Source: Amblyornis subalaris
Lineage: Eukaryota; Chordata; Aves; Passeriformes; Ptilonorhynchidae
Direction of reading: 5' to 3'
Assembly (NCBI GenBank): GCA_018881555.1
Contig: JACAXG010000033.1
Span: 6,592,979-6,656,978, forward strand
DNA length: 64,000 bases
The notes beneath the pieces are model-generated. The model did not search any database and had not been told where the DNA came from. It saw only the letters and a program-made list of their open reading frames with translations. The position numbers were made by a program, and so were the translations under genes. This document shows, piece by piece, positions 12,833 to 25,389 of this stretch. Every line of letters begins with the position of its first letter. The stretch's first letter is position 1.

Positions 12833-15800
12833 AATTTTAGTTTAGATGTTCATATGCGCTCATGAATGTTTACTATGATTTAACCAGTACTTGCAAATTC
12901 TGCGAAAAATTCAAATATGGTGTTTTGCCTGAAATGACGGCCTATACCAATGTACTAAGCAAATGAATATGACATCATGAGACATTCCAGGACACAGTTT
13001 ATGTTGCACTTTGTAGCCCAGTGGCTTATCAATTTTCAAGTAAGAAAAGGCAAATGCAAGACTCGTGTTCTCCGGAATAGCACTGTGCAGGTAAGTTTTA
13101 GCGATATAATTAATATGACAGCAATCTGCTTCTCATTAAGGGCAGTATTCACATAAGTACCCAAATCTGGAGTTGCTCCTGTACAGAAATTAGAAATATC
13201 TTTTTTTTTTCATTCCAAATTATTAGATATCTTGAACAGTGTCCAAATGTACCACACCTACACCCCACACCCACAGCCCCGTTTCCTAGGTACTGGGTTA
13301 AAAACGAACTATAAGCCTTGCATTAATTTAGGAGAGGACACACATTTTGCAGCTCTAGAAAAGGAAGAAGTAAGCCCTTATTTTCTGAATATTTCATACT
13401 AACCATGCAGAATAGGAGCAGAGGTGATATAGGCTTAGTAATGCATTTCTCTGTAAGAACACAGAAATTGCTTCAGATTGAGTATCCCACTGCAGCTACA
13501 TGAATTAACTATAAATCTGAGTGGCATCACAGGTTTTAAAATTGACATTTAAAATACTGCCAGCATCAGGTGGTAAAACTAGTCAGAAACACTTCAAAAT
13601 ACTTCCTAATAGACATAATATTTACACCATCTCTCAGGCCCCCAGACAACAGAAAAATTTTGAAATGCAAAATGAAAGTGATGGAGAAATACCACATACC
13701 AGTTTTACTTATTAACACTTCTTGAAAGTGAGGAGACATGACAAAGCTTAGAAACATATTTGACAATATACTTTTTACCCTGCTGTAATAGCTTTCCACA
13801 AAGGCCACATCTAACAATGCAGATGTCTAGTCCACATGCTCTGGCTTTAGTAAGTGACTGAAAACAATACCTCGCGGTTGATCTGTTACTGTGCAACTAC
13901 CCCTTTACACACACTGAAGACAGGCCACNAACTGGAACAAGACATTAACAGCACTTTAATGTATCAATTTATTGCATATGTCAGTACATAAAAATAGAAA
14001 AGTGTTTTTTGTAAAATTAACTTTATTGTAAAAACCAACTAGAATGAGAATGTAAAACTTTGCCACAATTAGCACATATACAGTAACATTTATGCTTTGT
14101 CTACAAAACTTAAGAATACTTTATAAGACAATTTTGCCTTAACTATATATTAAAGAAAAATCAAATAAAAAGCTTGCATCTCATATTCAGTGACTGTTTC
14201 TGAATTCAAAACACAAGTGTTATTTAGAACTTCAATATGCTATCTCTATTTACACTTCTGTGGGGTTCTACTCTAAATTATACAAGCAGGATGGCATTGC
14301 AAATTATACCTAATGGGATACATCAGGCTGATCCCACTACATGCAAGAGGCACCGATTTTATATTTGGCAGAAGTGCCCCTAGCAAAATCACCTGTCATT
14401 AACAAAAATAAAAATTTACTTTTCAAGAATTGAATTATGAAATACAAATGGAGGTACATCTGCATCTTTTTGCTAAGAGACCGTACCTTGTACTCTCAAT
14501 TCAGCCTTGCATTCTTCACCGTGAACACCCAACGTGACCCAAATGATTAGCTTAGAGATGCTGATATGCATATTTTGTATAAATAGTTAATCCTTCTGCC
14601 TTTCAGCTGAGAGATTGTCCGTAGCCTACCAAATGCATTTGTGCTCTATTTCTAATTTTACCTGAGAAATGGACACGGGGACAGCTAAACCAGTTAATGT
14701 TTCCTCAGAAGAAAGCACAGCTTATCTCTCTGCATTTCACAGTTCAGAAACAAATCCTGGGAATGTAAACTTGGGTTAGCAAGAAGCCTCAAGTATTTCC
14801 ACTAATTAAAACCACACACAATGGGTCTTATGCTTCCTTACAAGGAACTCTACTGCTACAGCTGTTCAACTCCTGCCCTCCCCCACTTTGTTTTTACTTT
14901 TTTAACTTAAATTTCCTCCTATAAAACAGAAAATTCCTTTAGTGAGCATATTTAAACTAAGAGGCTTTCTTACAAACCTGTGAAAAGAACTCAGCTTCTT
15001 TCCAAACTAGAAATTTATNTGTACAGGACAAATATTTGGGAAACATCTATACACAAATGAATAACTGTTTTGGAAAAACATATAATGGTATTAAATACAA
15101 TAAATGCAACAGTATCATAACATCTTTTGGCAATTTAAAGTTATTATTACTACGTTGCTTGCAGTTCAGTTTTTAGCAGCAGATAACTGTGGTTTCCATC
15201 ACACAGTCCATAAAATAAAAACAAGTCTTGACATGTCAGTACAAGTTTCTTCCCCCTCCTTTCCCCCTCCCTTAAAAAATCGTATGCACAGCAGTGGAGT
15301 ACTTGCACAAAAACATCACTTCCCTCTTATTTTCTTTCAGTGGATTTCATAACCAGTGCAATGAAAAACAGCATGATAACATTCATTCACAAGTGTATGT
15401 AGCCAATCCATTAAGGGAGAAGTAAAACTGTGTATGTGGAAGGTGGAAGAAATCACATTAAGTATAAAGGATGCATACATGACAATTGTGTCATCTCATA
15501 CTCAATACCTGCAAAATCAATATAATGAAAATATATGGCTTGATAATCAAAAGTAATGTTTAGATACAGCCCGCTTTCAACAGTTTCAAATTGCCATAAT
15601 CTAACACCACACATTTCACTTTGACTTAGTAACTGTGTGCCCAAATAGAAATACTTCATTTGTATACAAGTACCACATAATACTAGGGGTACTTTGGGTT
15701 CAGGGTTTTGTTTTGATTGGTGGGAAGCGAGGTTAAATGCCATGTTACTTTAGAAATTAAGATTTTGTGAACCACCCTCCCAATGGTATTTAATTGCAAG

Positions 15801-16767
15801 ATATGACAACTTCTGAAACAATTACTTCCTCTTCATTCTGTCTCCAACAATTAATCTATCCTATTGGCTTTATCAACTGATTTTTAGAAAAGCAGTATTT
15901 GACTGCTAGTTTTCATTCTCTTCCTCCATCTCTATTCTAAAGCAATGTGAAGTAGATGAAACAACCTATGCAAGCAGCTCACATCTCACTGTAAAATACA
16001 TCAGGGAAAGGCAATGCTATGTCTATCAACTCGTTTCTGCTGTACAAACACTGCCTCATCTTCCAGCCCCCTAACCAAACTTCAGTACACCTTGCTCAAG
16101 TGCCCCCCACCACAAAAGAAAAAAAAAAAAAATACCACCACTGTAAGGCTGAAAAGATAGTTTTGGTTTCACTCAGATTTAAAACTATGCTCTATGTTTT
16201 TAGGTCTATAGATCCACAAAGGTCTATAGTTTTTTCAATCGACTCTAAGAAAACCTTAATAATAGAATCACAAAAGATACTTACCGGAGAAAGCAGCAAC
16301 TTCTGGTATGTACATGTTTATTTAAAATTTAAAAAAACAAATCACGTTTATGAAAAGATGTATCATCCTATCTACAAATTGCTGACAACTATTACCCATG
16401 TGTACATAACAACTATAATTCCATTAGGAGGCATAACCATTAAGGCACCAGTTCAGGAAAGCAGTTTTATTCANCCAGAGAACTTAAGCACAAGCTTAAA
16501 ATATGACTGTCCCTCAGGAGACAGATTTTAAGTATGTGCTGAGATGCTTTTCTGAATCAGGACAACACGGCAGAAAAGTTCATTTAAAAATTTGAATCCA
16601 AAGGGCAATTGTACAGATTATGTGGAAGATTCTCCAATTTGTTCTTTCCATAAAAAAAATATTTTGAAGAGGCAAACTCAGCTGCAGCAGATGAGAAATT
16701 ACACCTGCAAAAGAGATTTAAACAGCTCCCACNCTCCACTAGAGACTGAGCTAACAGCATGACTCTG
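12833..16767. other. non-coding DNA, possibly the distal ABHD13 3' UTR
   Basis: There is no gene on either strand. Minus-strand poly(A) signals (AATAAA, seen as TTTATT on plus) lie at 13968-13973 and 14022-14027. If ABHD13 has a long 3' UTR of about 4.6 kb, its transcript would end near here. A run of about 16 A lies near 16115-16130. A plus-strand frame at 16019-16531 (170 codons) is considered under findings; it is not called as a gene. Confidence 0.4.
13968..14027 (-). terminator. candidate distal ABHD13 poly(A) signals
   Basis: Two AATAAA hexamers read on the minus strand, at 13973-13968 and 14027-14022, lie about 4.6 kb beyond the ABHD13 stop codon. No canonical AATAAA was seen close after the stop, only ATTAAA variants (near 18370 and 18524). 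Which signal is used cannot be decided from sequence alone, and a CR1 copy would sit inside the longer UTR. Confidence 0.3.
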
Positions 16768-17593
16768 ATCACAGAATCAAGGCTGGAGGAGACCTTCAAG
16801 GTCATCTAGTACAACCATCAACCTAACACCACCATAATCAACCTTAAACCATATCCCCAAGTGCCACATCCAGATGGCTCTTGAACGATTCCAGAGATNG
16901 TGACTCCACCACCTCCCTGAGCAACTTAGTCCAATGCCCAACCCCTCTTTCAGTGGAATTTTTTTTTTATAATATCTAATTTGAACCTTCCTTGATGCAA
17001 GGCCATTTCCTCTCATCCTTTCACCTGAAACATGGTAGAAGAGGCTGAACCCCACCTTGCTACAGCTTCCTTTCAGGTGGTTGTAGAGAGTGATAAGGTC
17101 TTCCCTGAGCAACCTTTCCTTCAGACCAAATACCCCCAGCTCCTTCAGCCACTCCTCACAGGACTTGTGCTCCAGACCCTTCATCAGCTCCACTGCCCTT
17201 CTCTGGACACACTCCAGCACCTCAATGTCTTTCTTGTAGTGAGGGGCCCAGAAGTGTGCACAGAATTCGAGGCGTGGCCTNACCAGTGCCAAGTACAGGG
17301 GGACAATCACTGGTCCTGCTGGCCACACCATTTTTGATACAAGCCAAGATGCCATTGGCCTTCTTGACCACCAGGACACACCACCGGCTTACATCCACAC
17401 AGCTCTTGACCAGCACCTCGAAGTCCCTCTGCTACTGAGCAGCTCTCAAGCCCCTCTTCCCCCAGCCCATAGCACTGCATGGGGTTGTTGAGATCCAAGT
17501 GCAGGACCTGGCCCTTGGCCTTGTTGAACCTTGTGCAGTTGGCCTTGGCTCATTGATCCAGTTGATCAGTATCTGCAGCGCCTTCCTACCCTC
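16768..17593 (-). mobile_element. CR1 LINE, 3' portion (about 0.8 kb), minus orientation
   Basis: The minus strand reads as the CR1 reverse-transcriptase C-terminus, with recognisable pieces such as LEVLECVQRRAVELM-like and LVRPRLEFCAHFW-like motifs broken by shifts, then the 3' UTR. On plus it starts with ATCACAGAATCAAGGCTGG and passes through CTCAATGTCTTTCTTGTAGT. It differs from the 12.1 kb copy in its 3' UTR and so belongs to another CR1 subfamily. It lies downstream of ABHD13 in the same orientation as that gene and may be part of its 3' UTR. Confidence 0.92.
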
Positions 17594-18649
17594 AATAATG
17601 ACTACCAAGGACAATCTGCTCTTTTTATTATCCTTATGGTAACAACTGTACATATTAACCTCTAATCATGTGATCACTGGTAATTATTTGAATTTGTTTC
17701 TTTGGGAGGTATAAATAAAGGGCACACACATTTAGCTACACCAGCCTAAAAGCCTGAACACAAAAACCTACTTTTACCTTGTATGACCACCCACTTTGCC
17801 TTGAGAAATACCACCTCAAATGCACAAGCAGACTAATACTAACAAACAGTCTGCCTGTACATTGGTGAGGAGAGCTTGACGCAGAAAGGAGCTTAGATTG
17901 CTCTGCTCTCTTTCTGAAATTCACTTCTATTTTCTATGGAGAAATTGCCTGGGTAAAATTCTGAAGTCACAACGTTAGGCACATACAACCTTCTGTGCAC
18001 AATCATAATATAAACAGTAAAATGAAAACAAGGAAAGTATCTTTTCATCTTCAGTTGCAGTTTGAAATATATAAGTTTGCATAACCATAAAAACCAGTAG
18101 TAACCCAGGACAGTATACTTGCAAGTATACTCTACCATTAATGTTATTTTATATTATTTAGCACATTAAAGACTTCTCACTTTGCATAATATAAAATTTC
18201 AAGAAATAAAACGCTAATCTCATGCATGGCACACTTTAAATAAACTCTAAGAGAAGCAACAAATCATTGTGCTAACCATGGCTGTCCAAAAAGCTCACGN
18301 GTACAGCAGTGAATACTGAAGAGCCTCCCGTTGTTCTAAATACATTCTGTACGGCTTTTGTAGCAAGTTCCTTTAATAGCATCTGTTGTACATATCAAAC
18401 NAATGGAATATATGGACAGAGATACCAAAAAAGTATGAGAAAGACATAAAATGGTTCATTTACAATGCTGCAAATGTAAAAGTTATCTGGAACACCTTAA
18501 TAAAATATCAGACCTTTCCAAGTTTAATTTCACTCTTTAGGCAAGTACAGACATGACATACATTTAAAAATGGACATTCTTTTACCACTTATCACAAATC
18601 AAGGTACAGTGCAGGTACTCGCCCACCCCACCCCAAAGAAGAATATCAA
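17594..18649 (-). other. ABHD13: proximal 3' UTR of ABHD13
   Basis: This AT-rich stretch directly follows the ABHD13 stop codon on the minus strand and contains no coding frame of note. It holds ATTAAA variant poly(A) signals but no clear end. Assigning it to the 3' UTR is inferred from position. Confidence 0.45.
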
Positions 18650-19663
18650 TTATATTATTGTTACGTTAGAAGATGTTTTTGCCATTTCTTCAGGGGAGTG
18701 ACTCTTTATTACTTCTTTGATGAACTGTTCAAGTGCAGTGAAATAACCCTGGCACTGCCAAGTGTCGTTATGAGTTCCATCGGGAAATATCGCCAATCTC
18801 TTAGTCCGAGCTGGGGATAGTTCGTAAAGTTGCTTCATCATAACTGGTGGAATTAACTGGTCAGACAGCCCAGAGATGAAGAGAGAAGGCATTCTGCACT
18901 GGGAGATTTTTCTGTAGGATAGAAATTTATTTTTGTAGCACCATAGTGGAAGATATCTCATTGGAAAGAAAGAGAACAAAGTGCTGGCCATGTACGGGAT
19001 GCTAAGAAAGGTGTTCTCCACCACGATGGCAGAAATCCTATGGGAATTTTCAGAAGCTAAGTGAATAGCTACTGCTCCCCCCAAGGAACGGCCAAAAAGA
19101 AAAATTTTTGTTTTATCAAGATCAGACCGAGTCATCACATAGTCTAACACAGCCTCAGAATCTAAGTACAAGCCTTCTTCGCTTGCTTCTCCTTCGCTTT
19201 TTCCATACCCTCTATAATCAACCAGAATTAAGTTCACTTTCAGGTTTACCAGCATCAACAAAGCATTTGGCAACCTGTGGCCAATGTTGCCTGCGTTCCC
19301 ATGAAAGTAAATGATGGTTGGAGAATANGCTGCATTGTCCCCTGTGTATCTCAGCAGAATAAGATTGAGAAGAACTCCATCTTTGGTTTTGATGAAGATA
19401 TTTTCATGTGGTATACCAGTAGGCATAGGAACATAAAGGCGTGACGAAGAGGGCTGCTCAGGAAAGTAAAGCAGAACATCCTGGAATTTATATAATATAC
19501 CTGCTATTGATACAAATATTAATATAAGTAGTATAATGCCTCCATACAAGTGAAAAGTCACTATCAAGGGTAAAAGACAAATACGGCAGAGACTCCAAGA
19601 CCAGGAAGCCAAAGCTAGTAGCCATCTTTTAACAAAGGTCCAAAGCATCCATGATTTTTCCAT
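18650..19663 (-). CDS. ABHD13: ABHD13, alpha/beta-hydrolase domain-containing protein 13 (complete CDS)
   Basis: This is a 337-residue protein in a single coding exon, the same length as human ABHD13. The ATG at 19663 has A at -3 and G at +4; the frame runs open further upstream, but a splice acceptor at 19699-19703 removes that extension. Residues about 25-57 are strongly hydrophobic and fit a single membrane anchor. The alpha/beta-hydrolase domain follows: FHGNAGN (oxyanion region), nucleophile Ser193 in GRSLGG, Asp268 in SGLSDQ and His298 in DGTHNDTW, giving an intact catalytic triad. It is predicted to be a serine hydrolase; some ABHD members of this type remove S-acyl groups, but its substrate is not evident from sequence. 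The N at 19328 falls in the third position of an Ala codon (GCN), so it does not change the residue. It is transcribed divergently from LIG4. Confidence 0.97.
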   Translation of the reverse strand: MEKSWMLWTFVKRWLLALASWSWSLCRICLLPLIVTFHLYGGIILLILIFVSIAGILYKFQDVLLYFPEQPSSSRLYVPMPTGIPHENIFIKTKDGVLLNLILLRYTGDNAXYSPTIIYFHGNAGNIGHRLPNALLMLVNLKVNLILVDYRGYGKSEGEASEEGLYLDSEAVLDYVMTRSDLDKTKIFLFGRSLGGAVAIHLASENSHRISAIVVENTFLSIPYMASTLFSFFPMRYLPLWCYKNKFLSYRKISQCRMPSLFISGLSDQLIPPVMMKQLYELSPARTKRLAIFPDGTHNDTWQCQGYFTALEQFIKEVIKSHSPEEMAKTSSNVTII

Positions 19664-19703
19664 TGTAGAAGTCAGTGATCTTTTACTCCAANTAAATCCT
19701 GCA
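19664..19703 (-). promoter_or_regulatory. ABHD13: ABHD13 5' UTR end and intron 1 splice acceptor
   Basis: On the minus strand a pyrimidine run ending in TTTTTTGCAG (AG at 19700-19699) immediately precedes 35 bases of 5' UTR and then the ATG at 19663. This acceptor shows that ABHD13 has a non-coding first exon upstream, as in mammals, and it fixes the start codon by excluding the open frame to 19762. Confidence 0.75.
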
Positions 19704-20921
19704 AAAAACCCAAATGTATACATATAAATATACGGAAAAGAAAAAGGAAGCAATTCAAACATTTTTACTTGCAGAAGATTAATGGCAAGTCAATGTATTG
19801 GAGCATTAACACCAAATTTGGTGGCAAACTCCCTTTGAACTNTTGGAAACCATTTGACGCTGTAAAACAAGCAGAAAAGCAATCATAAGGAAAGGCTTTA
19901 GAACTCTTCAAAATCCCATTTACAGTATTTCAGCAAGCAAAGTCCATTAACAGCTTCACTAGAAGATTGATTTACTGAGACCACAGTAACTTCTGCTTTC
20001 CATCAGTCTTTCCTACTAACCAGGAGAACAACCATACAGACCATACTACCAGTTTGTCAAAGCTTCTCATATAAATAATTCTAGGATCCAGAGAACACAA
20101 AATAAATCAGCCTTTTCTTCTAAGTTGCTAAGCAGCATTCAGTAAGCCTGTGCACATCACTACAGCCAGTAGAGGCTCACCATGCATCCTGGCACTGCTA
20201 TGGGTTAGTGGCTGTCTTTCAGCATTTCAATCAACTGTGATTACAGAGTAACACCTGAACTGCTCAGGAGAGAGTCCTCTATAGTAAGATACCGCATTGT
20301 AGTTACATTTGTGACAGCTTTTTTTGCTATATTTTGACTGCTTCTGATTTATAACAATCATTTCCCACTATTGGATCAGCAATCCATAATAAGTCTTTAG
20401 CTGAATGGAAGATTGTACCATCATGCAAGACCATTGAAAACAGTCAGCTAACTACATGATTCTCTAATCAGCGAAAAGCACAACTGCTAAAAAGACAAAC
20501 ATGAAAACAGACTAATGACAAAAACATACACACAGCATATAACAAGGAGAGTGATGTTAATGACAATGGATTAAACCTTCCTTCCAACCAAGAGAGATAG
20601 TTACGTCTCCCAGCATCCATTTGTTCTCACAGTATCCACTCCTGGTTCATATGGAAACAGGCAAAAACTGCCAAACCTACTCAAGAACTACAGTAACCAT
20701 TCAGTCAACACTGAATTGAATAATCACACTGCCCGGAAGGGACAACACAAACGCACTTGTTTTAGAACNCTAAGTTATATAAGCAGATAATAATTACACT
20801 TTAGACACAAAGTTATAATCTCCTAAAATGATATAGTGCAGCAATAATCTGAATTAATTCCAAAGGACTCTGACATGCAGAGATGCATCCAAGCATTCTG
20901 CACCAGTCATCTTGGTAGGCT

Positions 20922-20973
20922 CGAGTGATAAAAGGTGACCTCTGTAGCGAGTGATAAAAGGTGACCTCTGCAG
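20922..20973. repeat. 26-bp tandem duplication, two copies
   Basis: Positions 20922-20947 and 20948-20973 are direct neighbours and differ at a single base (TGTAG versus TGCAG at the end). Each copy contains AAAGGTGACCTCTG, which includes TGACCT, the reverse complement of a nuclear-receptor half-site. The repeat itself is directly visible; any regulatory role is speculation. Confidence 0.9.
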
Positions 20974-23900
20974 CCACAGCCTTTGCATTCCACAGACATG
21001 ATAAGCACCCAATCTGACCACGAAAAACTGCAATGTCTAACTATTTTATGCAAAAATTAGGAATAAAACAGACATCAATATAAATCTCTATAATCTTAAG
21101 ATTCACATATTAACCAAAATCAATGTGATATTAAGCTTTATGTAGTGTANCTACTCCAAATACATAAAATTGGTGAAATATAAAGCAGCTGAAAAGAGCA
21201 GTTATCCCAACTTTGTTCTCTTATATTATTCATAAGTACATGTTTATTATCCACATCCAAGTATGCACAAATATTGTCTATATGAAAATTTAATTCTTGT
21301 GATCCATTCTCTAGAAAAGAACTCCCAGTGATTAGGAGATATATAAAGTAGCTACTTCAGTTTCTAAGAGAACTTCCTAAAGAAATTAACAAACATTTCC
21401 TGCATTACATTTCAAGACTATAAGAACATTGATAATGAGACAGTAAAACCATTCTCCTTACCTATGGTATTCAACATTTTGCTGACTTTCTTACAAAATG
21501 AAAGAAACTCCAAAAATGCTTTCTTAACAAGGCATTCACAAGAGTAAGAGACCCACTATAAAACACAACTACTAAAAGAAATAATAAAAATCTCACTTAA
21601 AGTGATGAAGTTTTGCAAATGGCTATCCCACATACACTAAGGATTATCATTTGGAGACGGTTGATACCCACAGCTGATTTTATAAGCCATATTAGTTTCA
21701 TTTGTGCACCGCTTCTATTTTTATTTTGGCAGGCTAATGTTATCAAAATACTACACTACTGAGATACTGCTGCTGTGCGATTACTTCTGATACATATATA
21801 TAGGTATATATAAGAACTTTGTCACTGGAGTTGCGAAGCCAGTGCATCCTACAACTAGAATTCAACATACAGTAGGAGTTGACATGAAGTGCAAACTACA
21901 CAGCCACAAATGTTTCACGCTCACTATATATTTAAATAAAGCTGACTACTCTGCAATACTGAGCAACTACATTACTATTGAAGTTTTCTTCCCAGCTACA
22001 TGAAACTTCACTATTTCCATTCACTTCCAGGCCTGAATCAGCCTGTATCTCGTACTTCACATCTTAATGCAAGATTTGTTAGCTAGAGAACTAAGATATA
22101 AGTTTCTTCTAGGTTCTCCCCCACCTTCCCAAACCAATTAAAAGATCACTACAGCAGAAAAGGATGGTTTCTCAAAATAGCACACAGGCCTAGAAGAGAC
22201 TCTAAGCCAAATCAATACAAGCTCATTCTCAATAAAGCTACAATCCATGCTTTCTATGGAGCCCAAAGCAACACTATCTTGAACAGCAGATGATACAAAC
22301 AGAATCAAATTTCCACCTGAAGGACAGAATTAAAAAGGGGAAGCTAATATAGTAACTTTCGGTGGTCATAAGGTCAGCGCTTTTTGAAGTGTATGAGATT
22401 TGAGACTGTTCAACGTACTGCAAGACAACACACACACAAAATTCTCTTCTTGGTCTTTATTTCTCACTACTGTTATGTTGGATGGGAAGTTATAAACCCT
22501 TCAAACAGTTTACAGTGCAATATCTTATGATGCAAATATTCAGTCTTGAATTATTAAGAGCATGTATTGCAATTCTCCTGTATCTCTAATTTTCGTGATT
22601 AATACAAGGCCAGAATAATCAGGGAAAGGTGTGAGAGGGGGATANAAAAGGAAAGGGAGGGCGGTGTATTTAGACTTTGATGTCTGACCTGGTCAAGCTG
22701 AGAAAAANAGCAGACCCACCACCTGGACAAACCTGTTCCTCACTCTAGACAAGACCACTTCTGTTCCTAGACTACAAGAACCCCTCACAGACTTGCCCCA
22801 TAATTATCTGACGTCCCAGTTAGGGCAAGAAGCATCCACCCCTTTAAGTCCTTGGAAATCATTCTTGCTTCACTAAAAAAATATAAATATTTTTTTTTAA
22901 GAAACGTTGTATTACAGCACTGTATCTCAAGTACTTGCCGTAACTTTGCAAACAACAAGGTTTTCCTGTAACAAGGAGTCACATCCCATTTTACACCATT
23001 CACAGTACTTTATAACCACTGATTATTTAAACTAAGTTAAAGGCTAGGTAAGTAAGCATAAGTGCATTTGTTTTAAACTTTTCCTTCTGTCCCTCTGATA
23101 ATGCGTGTTAGAAAGGTTAGCCTTGGGGAATCCTGATACTTCCTACAAGTATTTATTTGGTGATGTTTGTAAACTTAAAAGACAAGCAAAAGACAGTACT
23201 AAAGTACAACGTTTTACTGTGGAAAACACTACCACATAGGAATAGCAATGTGGTCCAATTCAACATTGAGACCTAATGAAAAAAGGCTTAGCCAGACTGC
23301 TGCTGTATCTGGCTTAAACTGCCACAGAACTGTATTGCCTCTTTAAACAAAAAGGAAATTTGGGAGCGATAAGTTTCAACTTTGTGTTGGGATATACACA
23401 TATGTTAATATAGACACACACACATCTGTATCTATACATCTCCACTTCTGAATCCACAACCCAGGAACTATTGCAGACCTCTATGTTCTATGAGATGAGG
23501 TACAAGTCCCAAAATTAGGTAACTACCGAAAATAGAAATCACTCCCAACAGTAAAAATTTTGAGAAAAAATAAACTCTTTATAATCAAGGCATTTTAACA
23601 ATATTCTGTTTTGCCCTAATGCTATNCTTGAATAGTTAATGCCATTATTGACTGAGAAATCACAAAAATTCAAGTGTATATTGAAAGTATTGGGGAACAA
23701 TTTTTCATTCATTTTGAATGGCAGCTGAAATTACTCTTGTATCTGCCACAAATTCTGTTGTTTTTGTCTACATTTTTGGTACTAAAAAGTAACATTTTCA
23801 CACACTAATCACATTATAAAACATTTACCTTTAGATGTGATGATTTCCCAGGCTTCATCTCTGCCTGAAAGACAATTCCATTTATGAATTTTGAGTAAAA

Positions 23901-24679
23901 TTGCTTTTAAATTACACATGTAATTTACTGTTTATCTTCAGTTACTTGAAAGAAAATTAAAAAATGCTACGAGCCAAACCCCCTGGAAGTTACAACTGCT
24001 TCATTAATGAAACTGTGCATCCCATGCTCATGCTCCTCCTATCAAGCTGAATGCTCATTTGAAACATCTCATGAACTTGAAAACATCTTATAATGAAGTT
24101 CAAGAATCACAACGAAATGTCCTGGACTATATACACAAAACACAGCATATCACAATACCATGGTAATATAATAATATACATATATAATATAATAGTATTA
24201 TAGTGCATAAAAACAAAGTTATGTTAGATTTACATTGTCTTCTTAAAACTATTGTTTAGTGCATAAGCAGCTTTGAAGTTAGTGCTAAGAAGCACAATCA
24301 GGTGTTTAATGTCTGCTTCCTCATTTAAGAGCTTTAAAAAAAAAAAGTTAAATCTTAACAATCACTGCAATCCTGTGGATTTCAAAACAAATNAATAAAA
24401 TCAGACATTTCTCTGTGTTCTTAAGAAATACCTAAAGACATCTGTTTGTTGCTATTTCACTTCCTTTTTCTAGACTCTACTTCCTCCAGACACAGACAAG
24501 ATTTGCACAAGCGTTACATTTACTAACATTTATTCAGACGACTTCAGTAAGTAGAAATATAAGTCCACAACTGTAAAATGGTAGTTTCAGAGGGGGAACT
24601 GATCCAGAAGAAAACGTACAAGCTTAGTAAGGACAAGAAAAATATGCTTTCTTAGTACTAAAATCCTACAGAGACACTC

Positions 24680-24820
24680 ATAAAAAAATCAACCAACCAA
24701 ACAATGCCAAACAAAAAAAACTCCACCCAACCTAAAGAAACAAAAACAAAACAAAAAACCCCAAAACTAACCAACAAATTAAAATACAACACCCCCAGCC
24801 CCCCCCCCCCCCCCCCCCCC
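24680..24820. repeat. A/C-rich low-complexity tract ending in a 22-C homopolymer
   Basis: A stretch of AACC/AAAC-type low complexity runs into a homopolymer of 22 C at 24799-24820. Because ABHD13 is transcribed from the minus strand, its pre-mRNA would carry this as a G run. Homopolymer length is error-prone in sequencing, so the exact count is uncertain. Confidence 0.85.
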
Positions 24821-25389
24821 AGCAAAATAGCGACTCCTAACAAAGGAAAAAGCACAGCAATAACAACTTACATGTCACAGATTTAAGGGCTCTGGCTTTA
24901 AAATCAACCAGTCACTTGTCCTACTTATTTCAAACAGCGAATATCCACAGCGCTGCATCAAGTTGTATATATTGATAACCGAAAATGTTTTCCCCCTAAT
25001 TCGTGTGATACTTCTCCTCCCAACTGACAAATGTTATACAGTATCATAATAATTCAATGTTTTGAATTACGATGATACTGTGGAAAAAACTCCCCAAACA
25101 ACAACAAACCAAGGTTAGCTATATTACAACCTTAGCTTTCTAGGGACCGTAGGCTCCTAAAACATAATACTTTCAAAACTTGTTAAATTATTTCCTTTTT
25201 TACTTAAGAGAAACACCCAAATCAGCCTTTTCAATCCAGTCACTGGGCCCATTAAGAACATTACAGTTAGCATCAGCCCCACCTTCTACAAGCACCGATT
25301 TGCAAGAATGGTTTCATATGGCAGTGCAGACAAACGAAACACTAGAGCGAGATCTTGCCGCCAAGAAGCTAGATCTCCTGGGCTTTCGC

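Noticed and set aside
19664..19762. 33-residue N-terminal extension of ABHD13 from an in-frame ATG at 19762
   Set aside because: A strong splice acceptor at 19699-19703 puts most of it in the intron, and the start at 19663 gives the family length of 337.
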